Notes: a model not told the origin generated them from the letters alone. DNA of 59,064 nt from Saprospiraceae bacterium (GCA_020848995.1 JADLHA010000031.1:1-59064), one strand, 5' to 3'. Positions 43,104 to 52,186 are shown, numbered from the stretch's first letter. Numbers and translations: made by a program.

Positions 43104-43406
43104 ATGCCAAAATCAAACCCTGCAAGCTGGGAAGCACTGGAGGAGGAAGTGCAATTGGAAGACGCCACGGGAGAAATTGCCGAACTCGTATTGCTGAACG
43201 ACGAAGTCAATACGTTTGATTGGGTCATCGAATGCCTCGTGGACGTTTGCCGACACACTTTTGAACAGGCAGAACAACTCTCGCTGATCGTTCATTTCAA
43301 AGGAAGGGCCGTGGTGATGACGGCCGGTTACGACGTACTCAAACCGATGAAAGACGCTTTGTGCGAACGGGGTTTATCGGCGATCATCGAGACGATCCCC
43401 GTTTGA
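43104..43406 (+). CDS. clpS: ATP-dependent Clp protease adaptor ClpS
   Basis: A 100-residue adaptor that brings N-degron substrates to the ClpAP/ClpCP protease. Conserved core: LVLLNDEVNTFDWVIECLVDVC (the NDE-N-T-F-V block, with residues lining the N-degron pocket) and QAEQLSLIVHFKGRAVVMTAGYDVLKPMKDAL. The acidic N-terminal extension (about 25 residues) is the usual flexible part. Its neighbour 161 bp downstream is aat, which makes the N-degrons that ClpS reads. Confidence 0.95.
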   Translation: MPKSNPASWEALEEEVQLEDATGEIAELVLLNDEVNTFDWVIECLVDVCRHTFEQAEQLSLIVHFKGRAVVMTAGYDVLKPMKDALCERGLSAIIETIPV

Positions 43407-43566
43407 ACTTTCCAAACCGTTTATAGCAACCGGTCGAATGAACGCTCTGGACGTAAGGTGCGTTTCTTCACATGTCATGGGCCTTGCGGCTGTATGGGCT
43501 TATTGGATTTGACCCCGATGATGGAGGAGGGCTTTGGGTTCTTTGTACATTGCATTTGCAATTGAC

Positions 43567-44319
43567 ATGCGGATATTCCAGGTCGATGAACAGGCGTTTC
43601 CATTTTCGGCTACCGGCTTGCGTGGCCGGACCGGACTGGTTGGAACTGGTGGCAAGCTCGAAACCGATTGCCTCCTCGCAGCTTATTCCCGGGGAATTTT
43701 TCCCTGGTACCCACATGGCTGGCCGGTTATGTGGTTTTCCCCTGCACCCAGACTCATCCTCCGCCCCGAGGCCGTCCATATCTCTCACAGCATGAGGGCG
43801 CTGATCCGGAAAAAGCAGTATCGGGTGAGTGTTGACCTGGCGTTCAGCGAGGTCATCGGGCAATGTCAGCTCATTCTCCGGGATGGACAGCCGGGTACCT
43901 GGATCCACAACGAGGTGGTAGAAGCGTTTACGCGGCTGCATCTGCTTGGACTCGTGCACTCCGTTGAAGTCTGGGAAGCCGGTAATCTGGTAGGTGGTTT
44001 GTATGGCCTTGCCATCGGTCGGATGTTTTGTGGGGAATCCATGTTTTCCATTAAGGCCAACACCTCCAAACTGGCCCTCGTGGCCCTTTGCTACGAACTC
44101 GTAAGGCGGGGATTCCTGTGGGTGGACTGCCAGCAGGATACAGATCACCTCAAGTCGATGGGTGCCGGCCTGTTTTCAAGAAAGGCCTTTGATCAAATGC
44201 TGGTGGAAAACCGGCTTTACCCCATCATTGGAGAGACCTGGGTAAGACCCCCGGCTGAGTTTACATTGGACCAACCGTTTAGTGTATTAAAGGCTGGAAG
44301 TGATCCTTTTGCAAACTGA
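43567..44319 (+). CDS. aat: Leucyl/phenylalanyl-tRNA-protein transferase
   Basis: A 250-residue enzyme that adds Leu or Phe from aminoacyl-tRNA to proteins with N-terminal Arg or Lys. Family blocks: GLVGTGGKLETDCLLAAYSRGIFPWYP (about 22-48), MWFSPAPRLILRPEAVHISHSMR, TWIHNEVVEAFTRLHLLGLVHSVEVWEAGNLVGGLYGLAIGRMFCGESMFS, and ALCYELVRRGFLWVDCQQDTDHLKSMGA. The ATG at 43567 is used; the longer open frame upstream starts with sequence not seen in the family. It directly follows clpS and completes the pathway for N-degron creation and recognition. Confidence 0.95.
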   Translation: MRIFQVDEQAFPFSATGLRGRTGLVGTGGKLETDCLLAAYSRGIFPWYPHGWPVMWFSPAPRLILRPEAVHISHSMRALIRKKQYRVSVDLAFSEVIGQCQLILRDGQPGTWIHNEVVEAFTRLHLLGLVHSVEVWEAGNLVGGLYGLAIGRMFCGESMFSIKANTSKLALVALCYELVRRGFLWVDCQQDTDHLKSMGAGLFSRKAFDQMLVENRLYPIIGETWVRPPAEFTLDQPFSVLKAGSDPFAN

Positions 44320-44354
44320 AAAGATGCGCCCGCCATGCAATTAAAACTTCTGCT

Positions 44355-45662
44355 TTGAATTACAGGGAACTGCAACAATTTCTGCTCGATACCCTGCCGA
44401 TGTACCACCGGCAAGGGGCATCTGCCTATAAAAAGGATCTTGGCAACATCCGCAAACTATGCGATGGTCTTGGCAATCCTGAAAATAAATTCAAGGCAAT
44501 CCACATTGCCGGCACCAATGGCAAAGGCAGCGTTTCACATATGTTGTCGGCGGTGTTGCAGGCCAACGGTTACCGGACGGGACTTTATGTTTCTCCGCAT
44601 TATGTGGATTTTCGCGAACGCATCAAAGTTGATGGCCAATGCGTTCCAAAGCGCTGGGTGCTGCAATTTGTTGAACGGAACCGCCATCTGATCGAGATCG
44701 TGCAGCCTTCCTATTTCGAAATGCTGGTTGCCATGGCCTTCTGCTATTTTGCAGATTGCCGCGTTGAATGGGCCGTCATCGAAACTGGGCTTGGCGGAAG
44801 ACTTGATTCGACCAATATCCTGCAAGCATCCCTCTGCATCATAACCAACATCAGCTGGGATCATGCGGACATCCTGGGAAACACCCTGGAAGCCATAGCA
44901 AGGGAGAAAGCCGGGATCATCAAACCCGGAAGCCTGGTACTCGTTGGCAGAAACCAAAGCGAATCCATGCCCGTTTTTGTGCAAAGGGCCGAAATCGAAG
45001 GCACTTCCCTTTTTGAAGCGGAGAAACTCATCGAAAATTGGACCATTGAAACCGCACAAACCGGTCTGAAAGCGCTCCATTTTAATTTATGGAATGGCCG
45101 GGTAACTCTGGAGCCTGAACTGAGGGGGCTCTACCAGGCGGAGAACATCCGCACCGTCCTGGCCGCCGCACTGCTGCTCAGAGAACCCCTGGGGCTAAAA
45201 TTATCGATCGATCGAATCGTCCATGCCCTCGAGCATGTGAGACAATATACCGGAATTGCAGGGCGCTGGCAGGTTTTGCAAACACATCCGGTGGTCGTTT
45301 GCGAAAGTGCGCACAACGAAGATGGCATTCGCTACCTGATGCAGCAGCTTGGTGTTTACCCACGTCAACAACTGCACATCGTATGTGGCTTTGTCCGCGA
45401 CAAGGACCTGAGTCCGGTTCTCAGCCAATTGCCGGTTCAGGCAACATACTATTTCGTACAGGCAAAAATTCCACGGGCACTTGCAGCAGGGGATCTCAAG
45501 CAGATGGCAGACCCGTATGGTCTCAAAGGAAATGCTTACCACACCGTTCGCAGGGGCCTTGCTCAGGCTCTTCGAAATGCACGAACAGATGACCTGGTAT
45601 TGGTGACCGGAAGCATTTTTGTGGTGGGTGAGGTGCTCGAGCGCTACCGACTGCAAGCCTGA
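44355..45662 (+). CDS. folC: Folylpolyglutamate synthase / dihydrofolate synthase FolC
   Basis: A 435-residue Mur-ligase-fold enzyme that ligates glutamate to folates (and to dihydropteroate if bifunctional). Start region NYRELQQFLLDTLPMYHRQGASAYKKDLGNI, P-loop IHIAGTNGKGSVSHMLSAVLQ, YVSPHYVDFRERIKVDGQ, IETGLGGRLDSTN, ITNISWDHADILGNTLEAIAREKAGIIK, and C-terminal CESAHNEDGI. The start is taken as TTG at 44355, because family homology begins there and the first ATG (44400) would cut conserved residues. The stop overlaps by one base the longest possible ubiX start. Confidence 0.94.
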   Translation: MNYRELQQFLLDTLPMYHRQGASAYKKDLGNIRKLCDGLGNPENKFKAIHIAGTNGKGSVSHMLSAVLQANGYRTGLYVSPHYVDFRERIKVDGQCVPKRWVLQFVERNRHLIEIVQPSYFEMLVAMAFCYFADCRVEWAVIETGLGGRLDSTNILQASLCIITNISWDHADILGNTLEAIAREKAGIIKPGSLVLVGRNQSESMPVFVQRAEIEGTSLFEAEKLIENWTIETAQTGLKALHFNLWNGRVTLEPELRGLYQAENIRTVLAAALLLREPLGLKLSIDRIVHALEHVRQYTGIAGRWQVLQTHPVVVCESAHNEDGIRYLMQQLGVYPRQQLHIVCGFVRDKDLSPVLSQLPVQATYYFVQAKIPRALAAGDLKQMADPYGLKGNAYHTVRRGLAQALRNARTDDLVLVTGSIFVVGEVLERYRLQA

Positions 45663-45736
45663 TGGCTGCCCATGGAAGCAAAGAGGTCTGCAAGCCGATC
45701 CTCCGTATCTTGCTGGCCGTATTGTTTGTCCTTCCT

Positions 45737-46285
45737 ATGAAACTCGTCATCGGTGTCGGCGGTGCCAGCGGCTCAATTTATGCTGCAGCCTTGTTGAGAA
45801 CCCTTCACAAGATGGGAGAACATACCGTTGAACTTGTATTCAGCGAAAACGCCCTGACCAACTGGCAACTCGAAAACCCTGGCTACCCGGTGGATTCAAT
45901 TCCCTTTCGCCGCTATGGGAACAGGGATTTTTCTGCAGGATTCGCGTCTGGATCGGCACGTTATGATGCCATGATCGTTTGCCCCTGCTCGGCTGGCCTG
46001 CTCGGCCGCATTGCAAATGGAGTGTCTGACGACCTGATGACCCGGGCGGCTGACGTCATGCTCAAAGAGCGGCGAAGGCTCGTATTGGTTTTTCGGGAAA
46101 CCCCGCTTAGCCTGATCCACATCGAAAACATGGAACGGGTCACGCGTGCCGGCGCCATCGTATGCCCTGCCATTCCTTCTTTTTATTCTCAGCCCTCTGA
46201 CCTGGATGCCCTGGTAAGTACCGTGACCGACCGGGCATTGGAATTGTGCGGCGTTCATACGGATTCCTTCCGTTGGGGCACTTAA
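45737..46285 (+). CDS. ubiX: Flavin prenyltransferase UbiX
   Basis: A 182-residue flavoprotein that makes prenylated FMN, the cofactor of UbiD-type decarboxylases. Blocks seen: LVIGVGGASGSIYAAALLRTL at the N-terminus, MIVCPCSAGLLGRIANGVSDDLMTRAADVMLKERRRLVLVFRETPLSLIHIENM, and AGAIVCPAIPSFYSQPSDLDALVSTVTDRALELCGV. The ATG at 45737 is preferred because UbiX usually starts at this strand; an ATG at 45662 would add 25 residues and overlap folC by one base. No ubiD is in the window. Confidence 0.94.
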   Translation: MKLVIGVGGASGSIYAAALLRTLHKMGEHTVELVFSENALTNWQLENPGYPVDSIPFRRYGNRDFSAGFASGSARYDAMIVCPCSAGLLGRIANGVSDDLMTRAADVMLKERRRLVLVFRETPLSLIHIENMERVTRAGAIVCPAIPSFYSQPSDLDALVSTVTDRALELCGVHTDSFRWGT

Positions 46286-46296
46286 TTTCCGCAATC

Positions 46297-46935
46297 ATGC
46301 CCATGCTGGAGAACCGGCTTTTCGATGACGGCTGCCAAATCTTTCTTTGGGATATCACAGAGAGCGAACAATTTTTTCTGGAAGCCATGGTTTGGAACTC
46401 CTGGCCACTGGAAATGCTGTCCAATGCACCCCTACACCGCCGGAGGGAATTCCTCGCTTCGCGATACCTGATCCATCTTGCCACCGGCCTCACCGCAAAA
46501 GAGGTTTCCAGAACTGAAGTGGGACCATGGGTAATTCAGGGAGGAGGCTACCTGTCCATTTCTCATTCCGGCCATTGGACTGGCCTCGCGATGTCATCCC
46601 AAGCGGTAGGATTTGATCTTCAGCAACATACTCCTAAATTGCGCACCATTGCCCCTCGCTTTCTCGATCCCGGTGAGCGCATGGCCCTAGGTGGACTGGA
46701 TGGCGAAGACCTCCACAACCTCTGCACGGCCTGGGCGGTCAAAGAAGCCGTTTACAAAGCAAATTCCCAAAGGGGCATTGCATTTGCCCGGCAGATCCGT
46801 CTGGAAATAGCCGTGGTGGAAGGGGAAATAGTGATTCCAAGTGCTTGCGTTCACGCAAACCAGGGTATTCGACCGTTCAACATAAAACATGACAAGAATG
46901 CAGATTTTGCCTGGGCCTTGGCGATTGCCCGTTAA
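46297..46935 (+). CDS. 4'-phosphopantetheinyl transferase superfamily protein
   Basis: 212 residues. Sfp/AcpT-like fold in two halves. Motifs: RRREFLASRYL at about 47-57 (the R-x-x-E-W block), YLSISHSGHWTGLAMSS at about 84-100, GFDLQQHTPKLRTIAPRFLDPGE (metal-binding Asp; the usual GVDIE glutamate is replaced by Gln), and the signature CTAWAVKEAVYKA with Glu and Lys. It transfers the phosphopantetheine arm from CoA to carrier proteins. The Gln for Glu change at a metal-site position is worth noting. It overlaps the following lipoprotein gene by 47 bp. Confidence 0.88.
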   Translation: MPMLENRLFDDGCQIFLWDITESEQFFLEAMVWNSWPLEMLSNAPLHRRREFLASRYLIHLATGLTAKEVSRTEVGPWVIQGGGYLSISHSGHWTGLAMSSQAVGFDLQQHTPKLRTIAPRFLDPGERMALGGLDGEDLHNLCTAWAVKEAVYKANSQRGIAFARQIRLEIAVVEGEIVIPSACVHANQGIRPFNIKHDKNADFAWALAIAR

Positions 46936-47368
46936 CGTGCTGCTCCTTTGGCTACTCTTTGAGGGTTTGGCCTGTCGCAATGCAGGAACTCCAGTAGCCG
47001 GGCCGGTCATACCGGAAAACGAGCTCCCCGCAGATTTTGGAACCTTCTACGCGAAGTTCCATGAGGACAGCACCTATCAGATTGCCCACATCGATTTTCC
47101 GCTTCGTGGACTGCCGGACGGAGCCGATGTAGAAGATCCGGACGTCGAAGATTATTACTACACGGCGGACCAGTGGCGCATGCACCGCCTTTTTGATCCC
47201 AAGGACTTTGAAACGCGATTTCTCATCTTAGCCGACATGTTGATTGAGGAACGCATCATCGACCGCAGGCAGGGATGGATGATCATTCGCCGCTACGCCA
47301 GGGACAACGTGGGGTGGAAACTCATATACTACGCCGGGGTCAACAATTACCGCACGCGAACAGAGTGA
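46889..47368 (+). CDS. Hypothetical lipoprotein, 159 aa
   Basis: Not recognised by family. The N-terminus has a signal-type sequence (LPVNVLLLWLLFEGLAC) whose cysteine at about residue 29 fits a lipobox. The mature part contains an acidic stretch (ADVEDPDVEDYYY) and a compact alpha/beta region (FGTFYAKFHEDSTYQIAHIDFPLRG ... GWKLIYYAGVN) of the sort found in small Bacteroidota lipoproteins such as DUF4348-like ones; this is a tentative comparison. Starts at 46889 or 46898 are possible. Translationally coupled to the phosphopantetheinyl transferase gene. The following 30 bp lead into the second repeat island. Confidence 0.65.
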   Translation: MTRMQILPGPWRLPVNVLLLWLLFEGLACRNAGTPVAGPVIPENELPADFGTFYAKFHEDSTYQIAHIDFPLRGLPDGADVEDPDVEDYYYTADQWRMHRLFDPKDFETRFLILADMLIEERIIDRRQGWMIIRRYARDNVGWKLIYYAGVNNYRTRTE

Positions 47369-47398
47369 CCGTGAAAATCATCGAATTGAGCATGCCTT

Positions 47399-47499
47399 CC
47401 CCGCTGAAAGCGGGGGGTGTGAGCAAGGAGAAAGCCACTTAATGTGGCTTTCGACGCAGCGAACCGAGAAAACACCCGAGCTCCGCCGAGGGTGTTTTT
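47399..47499. repeat. Hairpin followed by two-hairpin module, copy 2 (minus orientation)
   Basis: CCCCGCT and AGCGGGG (47399-47415) form a 7-bp stem with loop GAA. Then, in reverse order to copy 1, GAAAGCCAC (47430-47438) pairs with GTGGCTTTC (47444-47452) around TTAAT, and AAAACACCC (47469-47477) pairs with GGGTGTTTT (47490-47498). The module is the reverse complement of 25717-25793. The last hairpin ends in a T run and could terminate transcription of the lipoprotein gene, which stops at 47368. Confidence 0.85.
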
Positions 47500-47525
47500 G
47501 AGGCATGTCGGCGGCTGCATAACAG

Positions 47526-47552
47526 CCCGAATTCGGCATGGGTGTGGGTGTG
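47526..47552. repeat. 27-bp direct repeat, copy 1 (copy 2 at 47775-47801)
   Basis: CCCGAATTCGGCATGG followed by GTGTGGGTGTG occurs identically at 47526-47552 and 47775-47801. The second copy overlaps the first four bases (5' end) of tRNA-Pro. The two copies thus flank the tRNA, 249 bp apart. Confidence 0.85.
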
Positions 47553-47584
47553 AGCAAGGAGAAAGCCACTCGAAGTGACTTATG

Positions 47585-47620
47585 ACTCCGCTGGCTTCGG
47601 CTCCGCTCAGCCAGCGGAGT
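47585..47620. repeat. Perfect 12-bp hairpin
   Basis: ACTCCGCTGGCT (47585-47596) and AGCCAGCGGAGT (47609-47620) pair perfectly with a 12-nt loop. Just before it (47561-47580) is a partial third copy of the GAAAGCCAC hairpin with changed arms. No T tract follows. Confidence 0.7.
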
Positions 47621-47704
47621 TGATGCCTGGATAGCTGCTTGAATAATCTGTGAGATCAATATACGCTGAGGAAGAGCTGCGAATCTGCGACACACTAAAG
47701 AGGG

Positions 47705-47778
47705 TCGGGATGACTGGATTCGAACCAGCGGCCTCTTCGTCCCGAACGAAGCGCGCTACCAGGCTGCGCTACATCCCG
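47705..47778 (-). tRNA. tRNA-Pro (anticodon CGG)
   Basis: On the minus strand a cloverleaf folds: acceptor CGGGATG with CATCCCG, D arm GCGC...GCGC with the AGCCTGGTA loop, anticodon stem CTTCG/CGAAG with loop TTCGGGA (anticodon CGG), T arm GCTGG-TTCGAAT-CCAGT. The discriminator base is A. CCA is not encoded. The 5' end overlaps copy 2 of the 27-bp direct repeat. Confidence 0.93.
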
Positions 47779-48093
47779 AATTCGGCATGGGTGTGGGTGT
47801 GGGTGTGGGTGTGGGTGTGGGTGTGAGAGAGAGTGGGTGTGAGTGTGCCTGCCCCGCTACAAGCGGTGGGTGTGAGTGTGAGAGAGTGTGGGTGTGGGTG
47901 TGAGAGAGAGTGGGTGTGAGTGTGCCTGCCCCGCTATAAGCGGTGGGTGTGAGTGTGAGAGAGTGTGGGTGTGGGTGTGAGAGAGTGTGGGTGTGAGTGT
48001 GAGAGGGTGTGGGTGTGAGTGAGAGAGAGAGGGTGTGAGTGTGAGAGAGAGGGTGTGAGTGTGCCTGCCCCGCTGAAAGCGGGGAGTGTGAGC
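47779..48093. repeat. G-rich low-complexity spacer (GGGTGT / GAGTGT repeats) with hairpins
   Basis: About 300 bp between two tRNA genes made of runs of GTGGGT, GAGTGT and GAGAGA. Close to the tRNA-Pro end the plus strand has six GGG runs three bases apart (from 47789), able to form a G-quadruplex. Three hairpins of the CCCCGCT / AGCGG(G/T)G type are embedded at 47852-47868, 47929-47945 and 48068-48084, each preceded by GTGCCTG and followed by TGTGAG. The fourth copy of this hairpin is at 47399-47415. Open frames here encode only His-Thr-Ser-Leu repeats and are not genes. Confidence 0.85.
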
Positions 48094-48113
48094 ACTAGCA
48101 TTAGGAACCCCTG

Positions 48114-48186
48114 AGCCACCACGCAGACTCGAACTGCGGACCCACGCATTACGAATGCGTTGCTCTACCGGCTGAGCTATGGTGGC
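48114..48186 (-). tRNA. tRNA-Thr (anticodon CGT)
   Basis: Minus strand cloverleaf: acceptor GCCACCA/TGGTGGC, D arm with AGCTCAGCCGGTAGAGCA, anticodon stem ACGCA/TGCGT with loop TTCGTAA (anticodon CGT), T arm CGCAG-TTCGAGT-CTGCG. The discriminator is T. CCA is not encoded. The gene lies upstream of tRNA-Pro on the same strand. Confidence 0.95.
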
Positions 48187-48281
48187 TTGATGAGTCCGGG
48201 GGTTTGTTCCCGGACAGGCAGGCAAAAGTAGCAAGTTTGCAGAAATGTGGAGCAGGTGAGGGTAGGGAATGGGGGCCAAAT

Positions 48282-48310
48282 AAAAAAGGCCGCATCGGGC
48301 GATGCGGCCT
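48282..48310 (-). terminator. Intrinsic terminator for the minus-strand sigma factor gene
   Basis: AGGCCGCATC (48287-48296) and GATGCGGCCT (48301-48310) form a perfect 10-bp stem with loop GGGC. The six A residues at 48282-48287 give a T tract on the minus strand, about 120 bp after the stop of the sigma factor gene. Confidence 0.9.
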
Positions 48311-48432
48311 CCCTAATCCCTGTGGGAAAACAAATCCCGATTTTAAACGAAGCCTAAAAAACTCTCATTTATATCCTTAACGCCTCAAAAAGCCAAATGG
48401 TTTTCCGTTTTAGTTAAGGAATTCCTAATGAT

Positions 48433-49014
48433 TCACTGAAGTACGATGGACCGCTCCTCCATGAGTTTGCGGATGTTGATCAGGGCATAACGCATCCTGC
48501 CAAGGGCCGTGTTGATGCTTACCCGGGTGAGCTGGGCGATCTCTTTAAAACTGAGGTCTGCGTAATGCCGGAGAATGACGACCTCCCGTTGTTCTTCCGG
48601 CAGCAGGTCGATCAGTTGGCGGATGCGCTGGTGCGTCTCTGAGCGGATCATCTGGTCTTCGCGATTCTCGTCGGGAAGTTCCAGCACGTCGAAGATGTCA
48701 AAATCGTCGTTGCCGCCGACTTTTGTACGGCGCTTGTTGCGGCGAAACTGGTCAACGCACATGTTGTAGGCGATCCGGATCGCCCATTGCGAAAATTTGC
48801 CCTCGTGGTTGTAACCACCCCGCTTCAGCGTATCGATGATCTTGATAAACACATCCTGAAACAAGTCCTCGGCCTGGTCGCGGTCCTTGACAAACAAATA
48901 AATGGAGGTGTAGATTTTCTGCTGATGGCGCTGGAGCAATTCGGCAAAAGCCTTTTCACTTCCCTGCAGATAACGATCGATCAATGCCTGATCCGACAAA
49001 TGACAAACTTGCAT
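48433..49014 (-). CDS. RNA polymerase ECF-type sigma factor
   Basis: 193 residues. Region 2: FAELLQRHQQKIYTSIYLFVKDRDQAEDLFQDVFIKIIDTLKR...FSQWAIRIAYNMCVDQFRRNKRR (about 18-102). Region 4: IDLLPEEQREVVILRHYADLSFKEIAQLTRVSINTALGRMRYALINIRKLM (about 134-184). The pattern is like the housekeeping-type ECF sigma factors of Bacteroidota that are encoded without an anti-sigma factor, and no anti-sigma gene is adjacent here. The start at 49014 gives MQVCHLSDQALIDRYLQGSE, the normal beginning. Followed by a strong terminator; divergent from uvrA. Confidence 0.94.
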   Translation of the reverse strand: MQVCHLSDQALIDRYLQGSEKAFAELLQRHQQKIYTSIYLFVKDRDQAEDLFQDVFIKIIDTLKRGGYNHEGKFSQWAIRIAYNMCVDQFRRNKRRTKVGGNDDFDIFDVLELPDENREDQMIRSETHQRIRQLIDLLPEEQREVVILRHYADLSFKEIAQLTRVSINTALGRMRYALINIRKLMEERSIVLQ

Positions 49015-49272
49015 ACCCTTATTTATTTAAGAATGAATAAAGTGTAGAAGTCTGTCTCTATAGGCGCTTGTTTGCGTTTAGGCGAATTGTAATCGAAAGA
49101 TACGACGATTGACCAAACTGTTACGGCAAAATCAGGTCTTTAACGAAATTTTAACCGGCAAAGTTGGGTTTACGGTGTAAAAGTAGCAAATTCAATGCCA
49201 TTTGTATGGAATTTTTTGAAATGCTTCCCCGGGACCTCAAAATGTGTTCATTTTGCATCTTCAATAAGTGGC

Positions 49273-52068
49273 ATGGCAAGCCGGTCAACAGGTAAGGACA
49301 CAATAGAAATTAAAGGCGCAAGGTCTAACAACCTTAAAAACATCGACGTCGAGCTACCCAAGAACAAGCTCGTCGTCGTGACCGGAGTCTCGGGTTCTGG
49401 AAAATCTTCCCTCATCGTGGACACCCTCTACGCTGAAGGCCAGCGCCGCTACGTGGAGAGCCTTTCTGCTTATGCGAGGCAGTTTCTCAACCGGATGAAA
49501 AAGCCCGACGTTGACTACATCAAGGGACTCTGCCCTGCGATCGCCATTGAACAGCGGGTCGTCTCGGGGAGTGCCCGGTCGACCGTGGGGTCATTGACCG
49601 AACTTTACGATTACCTGCGCTTGCTCTTTGCCAGGCTCGGAAAGACCTATTCGCCCGTAAGTGGCCAGCTGGTCAAGCGCCATGAAGTGAGGGATGTGGT
49701 CGACTTCCTCTGCAATCTTACACCCGGCGAGCGGGTCTACATCGCATTTCCCCTTGGAGCAGGGCATGCCCCGAAAACAACCGCGCGCGAACTGGAAATG
49801 CTGCACCAAAAGGGATTTACCCGGGTCTTTGCAAATGGTGCGCTGGTCAACATTGAGGACCTCCTTGGGGCTCCGGCCAAAAAGTCTGGGGCAGTGGCCA
49901 ATGGCTATGTAGTCGTCGACCGTTTACTCATGCAGGAGCCCGACGAGGATTTTCGAAAGCGCGCAGCCGATTCTGTGCAAACAGCCTTCGCCGAGAGCCA
50001 GGGCTTGTGCGACCTCATCGTGGGTGAGCAAGACGTGGTCCGCTTTTCCGGAAGGTTCGAACTCGACGGCATGTCCTTTCCTGAACCCAGCCCGGAATTC
50101 TTCAACTACAACAATCCATACGGAGCCTGTCCGACGTGCGAGGGGTACGGTCGCATCATTGGCATCGATGAATCGAAAGTTGTGCCCAACTCCGGCAAGT
50201 CGGTGTATGGAGGGGCAATCGCATGCTGGTCAGGAGAAAAGGGGAAGGAATGTCTTGAACCCCTCTATGCCATGGCAGGGCGCATCAAATTTCCCATCCA
50301 CGCGCCCTACCGCGACCTTACCGACGAACAACGCGAAGTCCTCTGGTATGGCAAAGGGGCATTTTTGGGCATCCATGCCTACTTCAAGGACCTGGAGCAG
50401 AAATTATACAAGATCCAGAACCGCATCATGCTCGCCCGCTTTCGCGGCAAAACGACCTGCGCCGACTGCAGGGGAAGCCGTCTCAGACCTGAAACGCAAC
50501 ATGTCAGGTTTGGCAACAAGCGGTTTTCTGATCTGATGTTCATTCCGGCCGACGAGTTGCTGACTTTTTTCGAATCCCTCGAACTCAGTCCTTACGAACG
50601 CGAGGTTGGAAACCGCCTCATCCTTGAAATCACCAGCAGGCTGAAGGTTTTGGTCCAGATCGGATTGGGTTATCTGAGCATGGACCGGCTGGCCTCCACG
50701 CTGAGCGGCGGAGAATCACAACGCATCCACCTGACCAGAACCCTGGGTTCTAATCTGACTTCTTCTCTCTATATTCTCGACGAACCCAGCATCGGTCTCC
50801 ATCCGCGGGATACTTCCCGGTTGGTCGAAGCCCTTCACCACCTGCGCAACCTGGGCAACACCGTCATTGTCATCGAACACGAGGAGGAGATCATCCGTAA
50901 GGCAGACCAAATCCTCGACATTGGGCCTGGGGCAGGCATCCATGGGGGGCAAGTTGCGTTCAGTGGACCTTACTCTGAGTTTTTGGAACGGGGCGGAGAA
51001 AATCTGACCGCTTCTTACCTAACGGGTCAACGCAGCATCGCCATACCGCCGCGTAGGATTCCCGGGGCGGATCGCCTGGTTCTGACCGGGGTGCATATGC
51101 ATAACCTCCACGACCTGACCGTTCACTTTCCCCTGCGCTGCATGATTGGCGTTTCCGGGGTTTCGGGATCTGGAAAAACGACCCTGGTCCGACACGTCCT
51201 GCTCCCACTGTTGCAGACTGCGCTGCAAGGGGACGGAGCCCCGGCACAGGACTTTGGTGTGCTCGACGGGGCATTGCGCCAATTGAATATGGTGGAGATG
51301 GTGGGTCAACAGGTGATCGGCAGATCCTCGAGAAGCAATCCGGCGACGTATGTAAAAGCATACGACGACATTCGCGACATTTTCCGCAACCAGCCGCTGG
51401 CAAAATTGCGCGGCTACCAGCCTCGCCATTTTTCCTTCAACGTCGAGGGGGGGCGATGTGAAGCCTGCAAAGGGGAAGGAGAGATCGTCGTGGAGATGCA
51501 ATTTCTTGCCGACGTGGCGCTGGTTTGCGAAGACTGCAACGGTAAGCGCTTTACCAACGAAATACTGGAAGTGCGTTTTCGCGACAAATCCATTTTCGAC
51601 GTGCTGGAACTCAGCGTCGAACAGGCACTGGAATTCTTTTCCGACCACCGGGAAATCTGCAAAAAACTCAAGCCACTGGCAGATGTCGGGTTGCATTACC
51701 TCAAACTGGGACAGTCTTCCTCTACCCTGTCGGGGGGTGAAGCCCAGCGACTTAAGCTGGCATACTACCTGGGATTGGAAAGCGCTGCAGAACGCATATT
51801 CTTCATCTTTGACGAGCCCACTACCGGACTGCACTTCGACGACATCCGCAACCTCCTTTATGCCCTTCATGCACTGGTCGACAAAGGCCATACGGTGCTT
51901 GTGATCGAACACAATACAGAAGTCCTCAAAACGGTCGATTGGCTGATCGACCTCGGACCCGGTGGCGGAAAACATGGCGGTCGCCTTTTGTACGAAGGTC
52001 CACCTGAGGGGATCACAGGCTCTGAAGAGTCCCAAACTGCCATTTTTCTTAAACCTAAATTTCACTAA
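49273..52068 (+). CDS. uvrA: Excinuclease ABC subunit UvrA
   Basis: A 931-residue nucleotide-excision-repair ATPase, near the usual 940. Two ABC modules: Walker [12 protein letters not shown] near the N-terminus and [10 protein letters not shown] in the second half; signatures [13 protein letters not shown] and [13 protein letters not shown]; Walker [14 protein letters not shown] and [13 protein letters not shown]. Zinc modules: CPTCEGYG..., CADCRGS, and [32 protein letters not shown]. It scans DNA for damage with UvrB. The ATG at 49273 ([21 protein letters not shown]) matches the family; upstream codons are not conserved. It is monocistronic, in a 258-bp divergent gap with the sigma factor gene. 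Confidence 0.96.
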   Translation: MASRSTGKDTIEIKGARSNNLKNIDVELPKNKLVVVTGVSGSGKSSLIVDTLYAEGQRRYVESLSAYARQFLNRMKKPDVDYIKGLCPAIAIEQRVVSGSARSTVGSLTELYDYLRLLFARLGKTYSPVSGQLVKRHEVRDVVDFLCNLTPGERVYIAFPLGAGHAPKTTARELEMLHQKGFTRVFANGALVNIEDLLGAPAKKSGAVANGYVVVDRLLMQEPDEDFRKRAADSVQTAFAESQGLCDLIVGEQDVVRFSGRFELDGMSFPEPSPEFFNYNNPYGACPTCEGYGRIIGIDESKVVPNSGKSVYGGAIACWSGEKGKECLEPLYAMAGRIKFPIHAPYRDLTDEQREVLWYGKGAFLGIHAYFKDLEQKLYKIQNRIMLARFRGKTTCADCRGSRLRPETQHVRFGNKRFSDLMFIPADELLTFFESLELSPYEREVGNRLILEITSRLKVLVQIGLGYLSMDRLASTLSGGESQRIHLTRTLGSNLTSSLYILDEPSIGLHPRDTSRLVEALHHLRNLGNTVIVIEHEEEIIRKADQILDIGPGAGIHGGQVAFSGPYSEFLERGGENLTASYLTGQRSIAIPPRRIPGADRLVLTGVHMHNLHDLTVHFPLRCMIGVSGVSGSGKTTLVRHVLLPLLQTALQGDGAPAQDFGVLDGALRQLNMVEMVGQQVIGRSSRSNPATYVKAYDDIRDIFRNQPLAKLRGYQPRHFSFNVEGGRCEACKGEGEIVVEMQFLADVALVCEDCNGKRFTNEILEVRFRDKSIFDVLELSVEQALEFFSDHREICKKLKPLADVGLHYLKLGQSSSTLSGGEAQRLKLAYYLGLESAAERIFFIFDEPTTGLHFDDIRNLLYALHALVDKGHTVLVIEHNTEVLKTVDWLIDLGPGGGKHGGRLLYEGPPEGITGSEESQTAIFLKPKFH

Positions 52069-52186
52069 TTCAGTTAAAAGGGGCGGTTCGAGCTGCGCAC
52101 CGTTTACTTGATTGCAATGTAATTTGTTGCAAATAAGTCTTATACACTTTACGAAAAAAAATATTTTAAAAAAACTTCCAAATAAT

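Noticed and set aside
47857-48279. Long minus-strand open frame of His/Thr/Ser/Leu repeats
   Set aside because: It is a translation of the GTGGGT/GAGTGT low-complexity DNA and runs into tRNA-Thr; no protein-like composition.
51019-52065. 348-codon minus-strand frame opposite uvrA
   Set aside because: Shadow of the second half of UvrA; no start signal and no homology.
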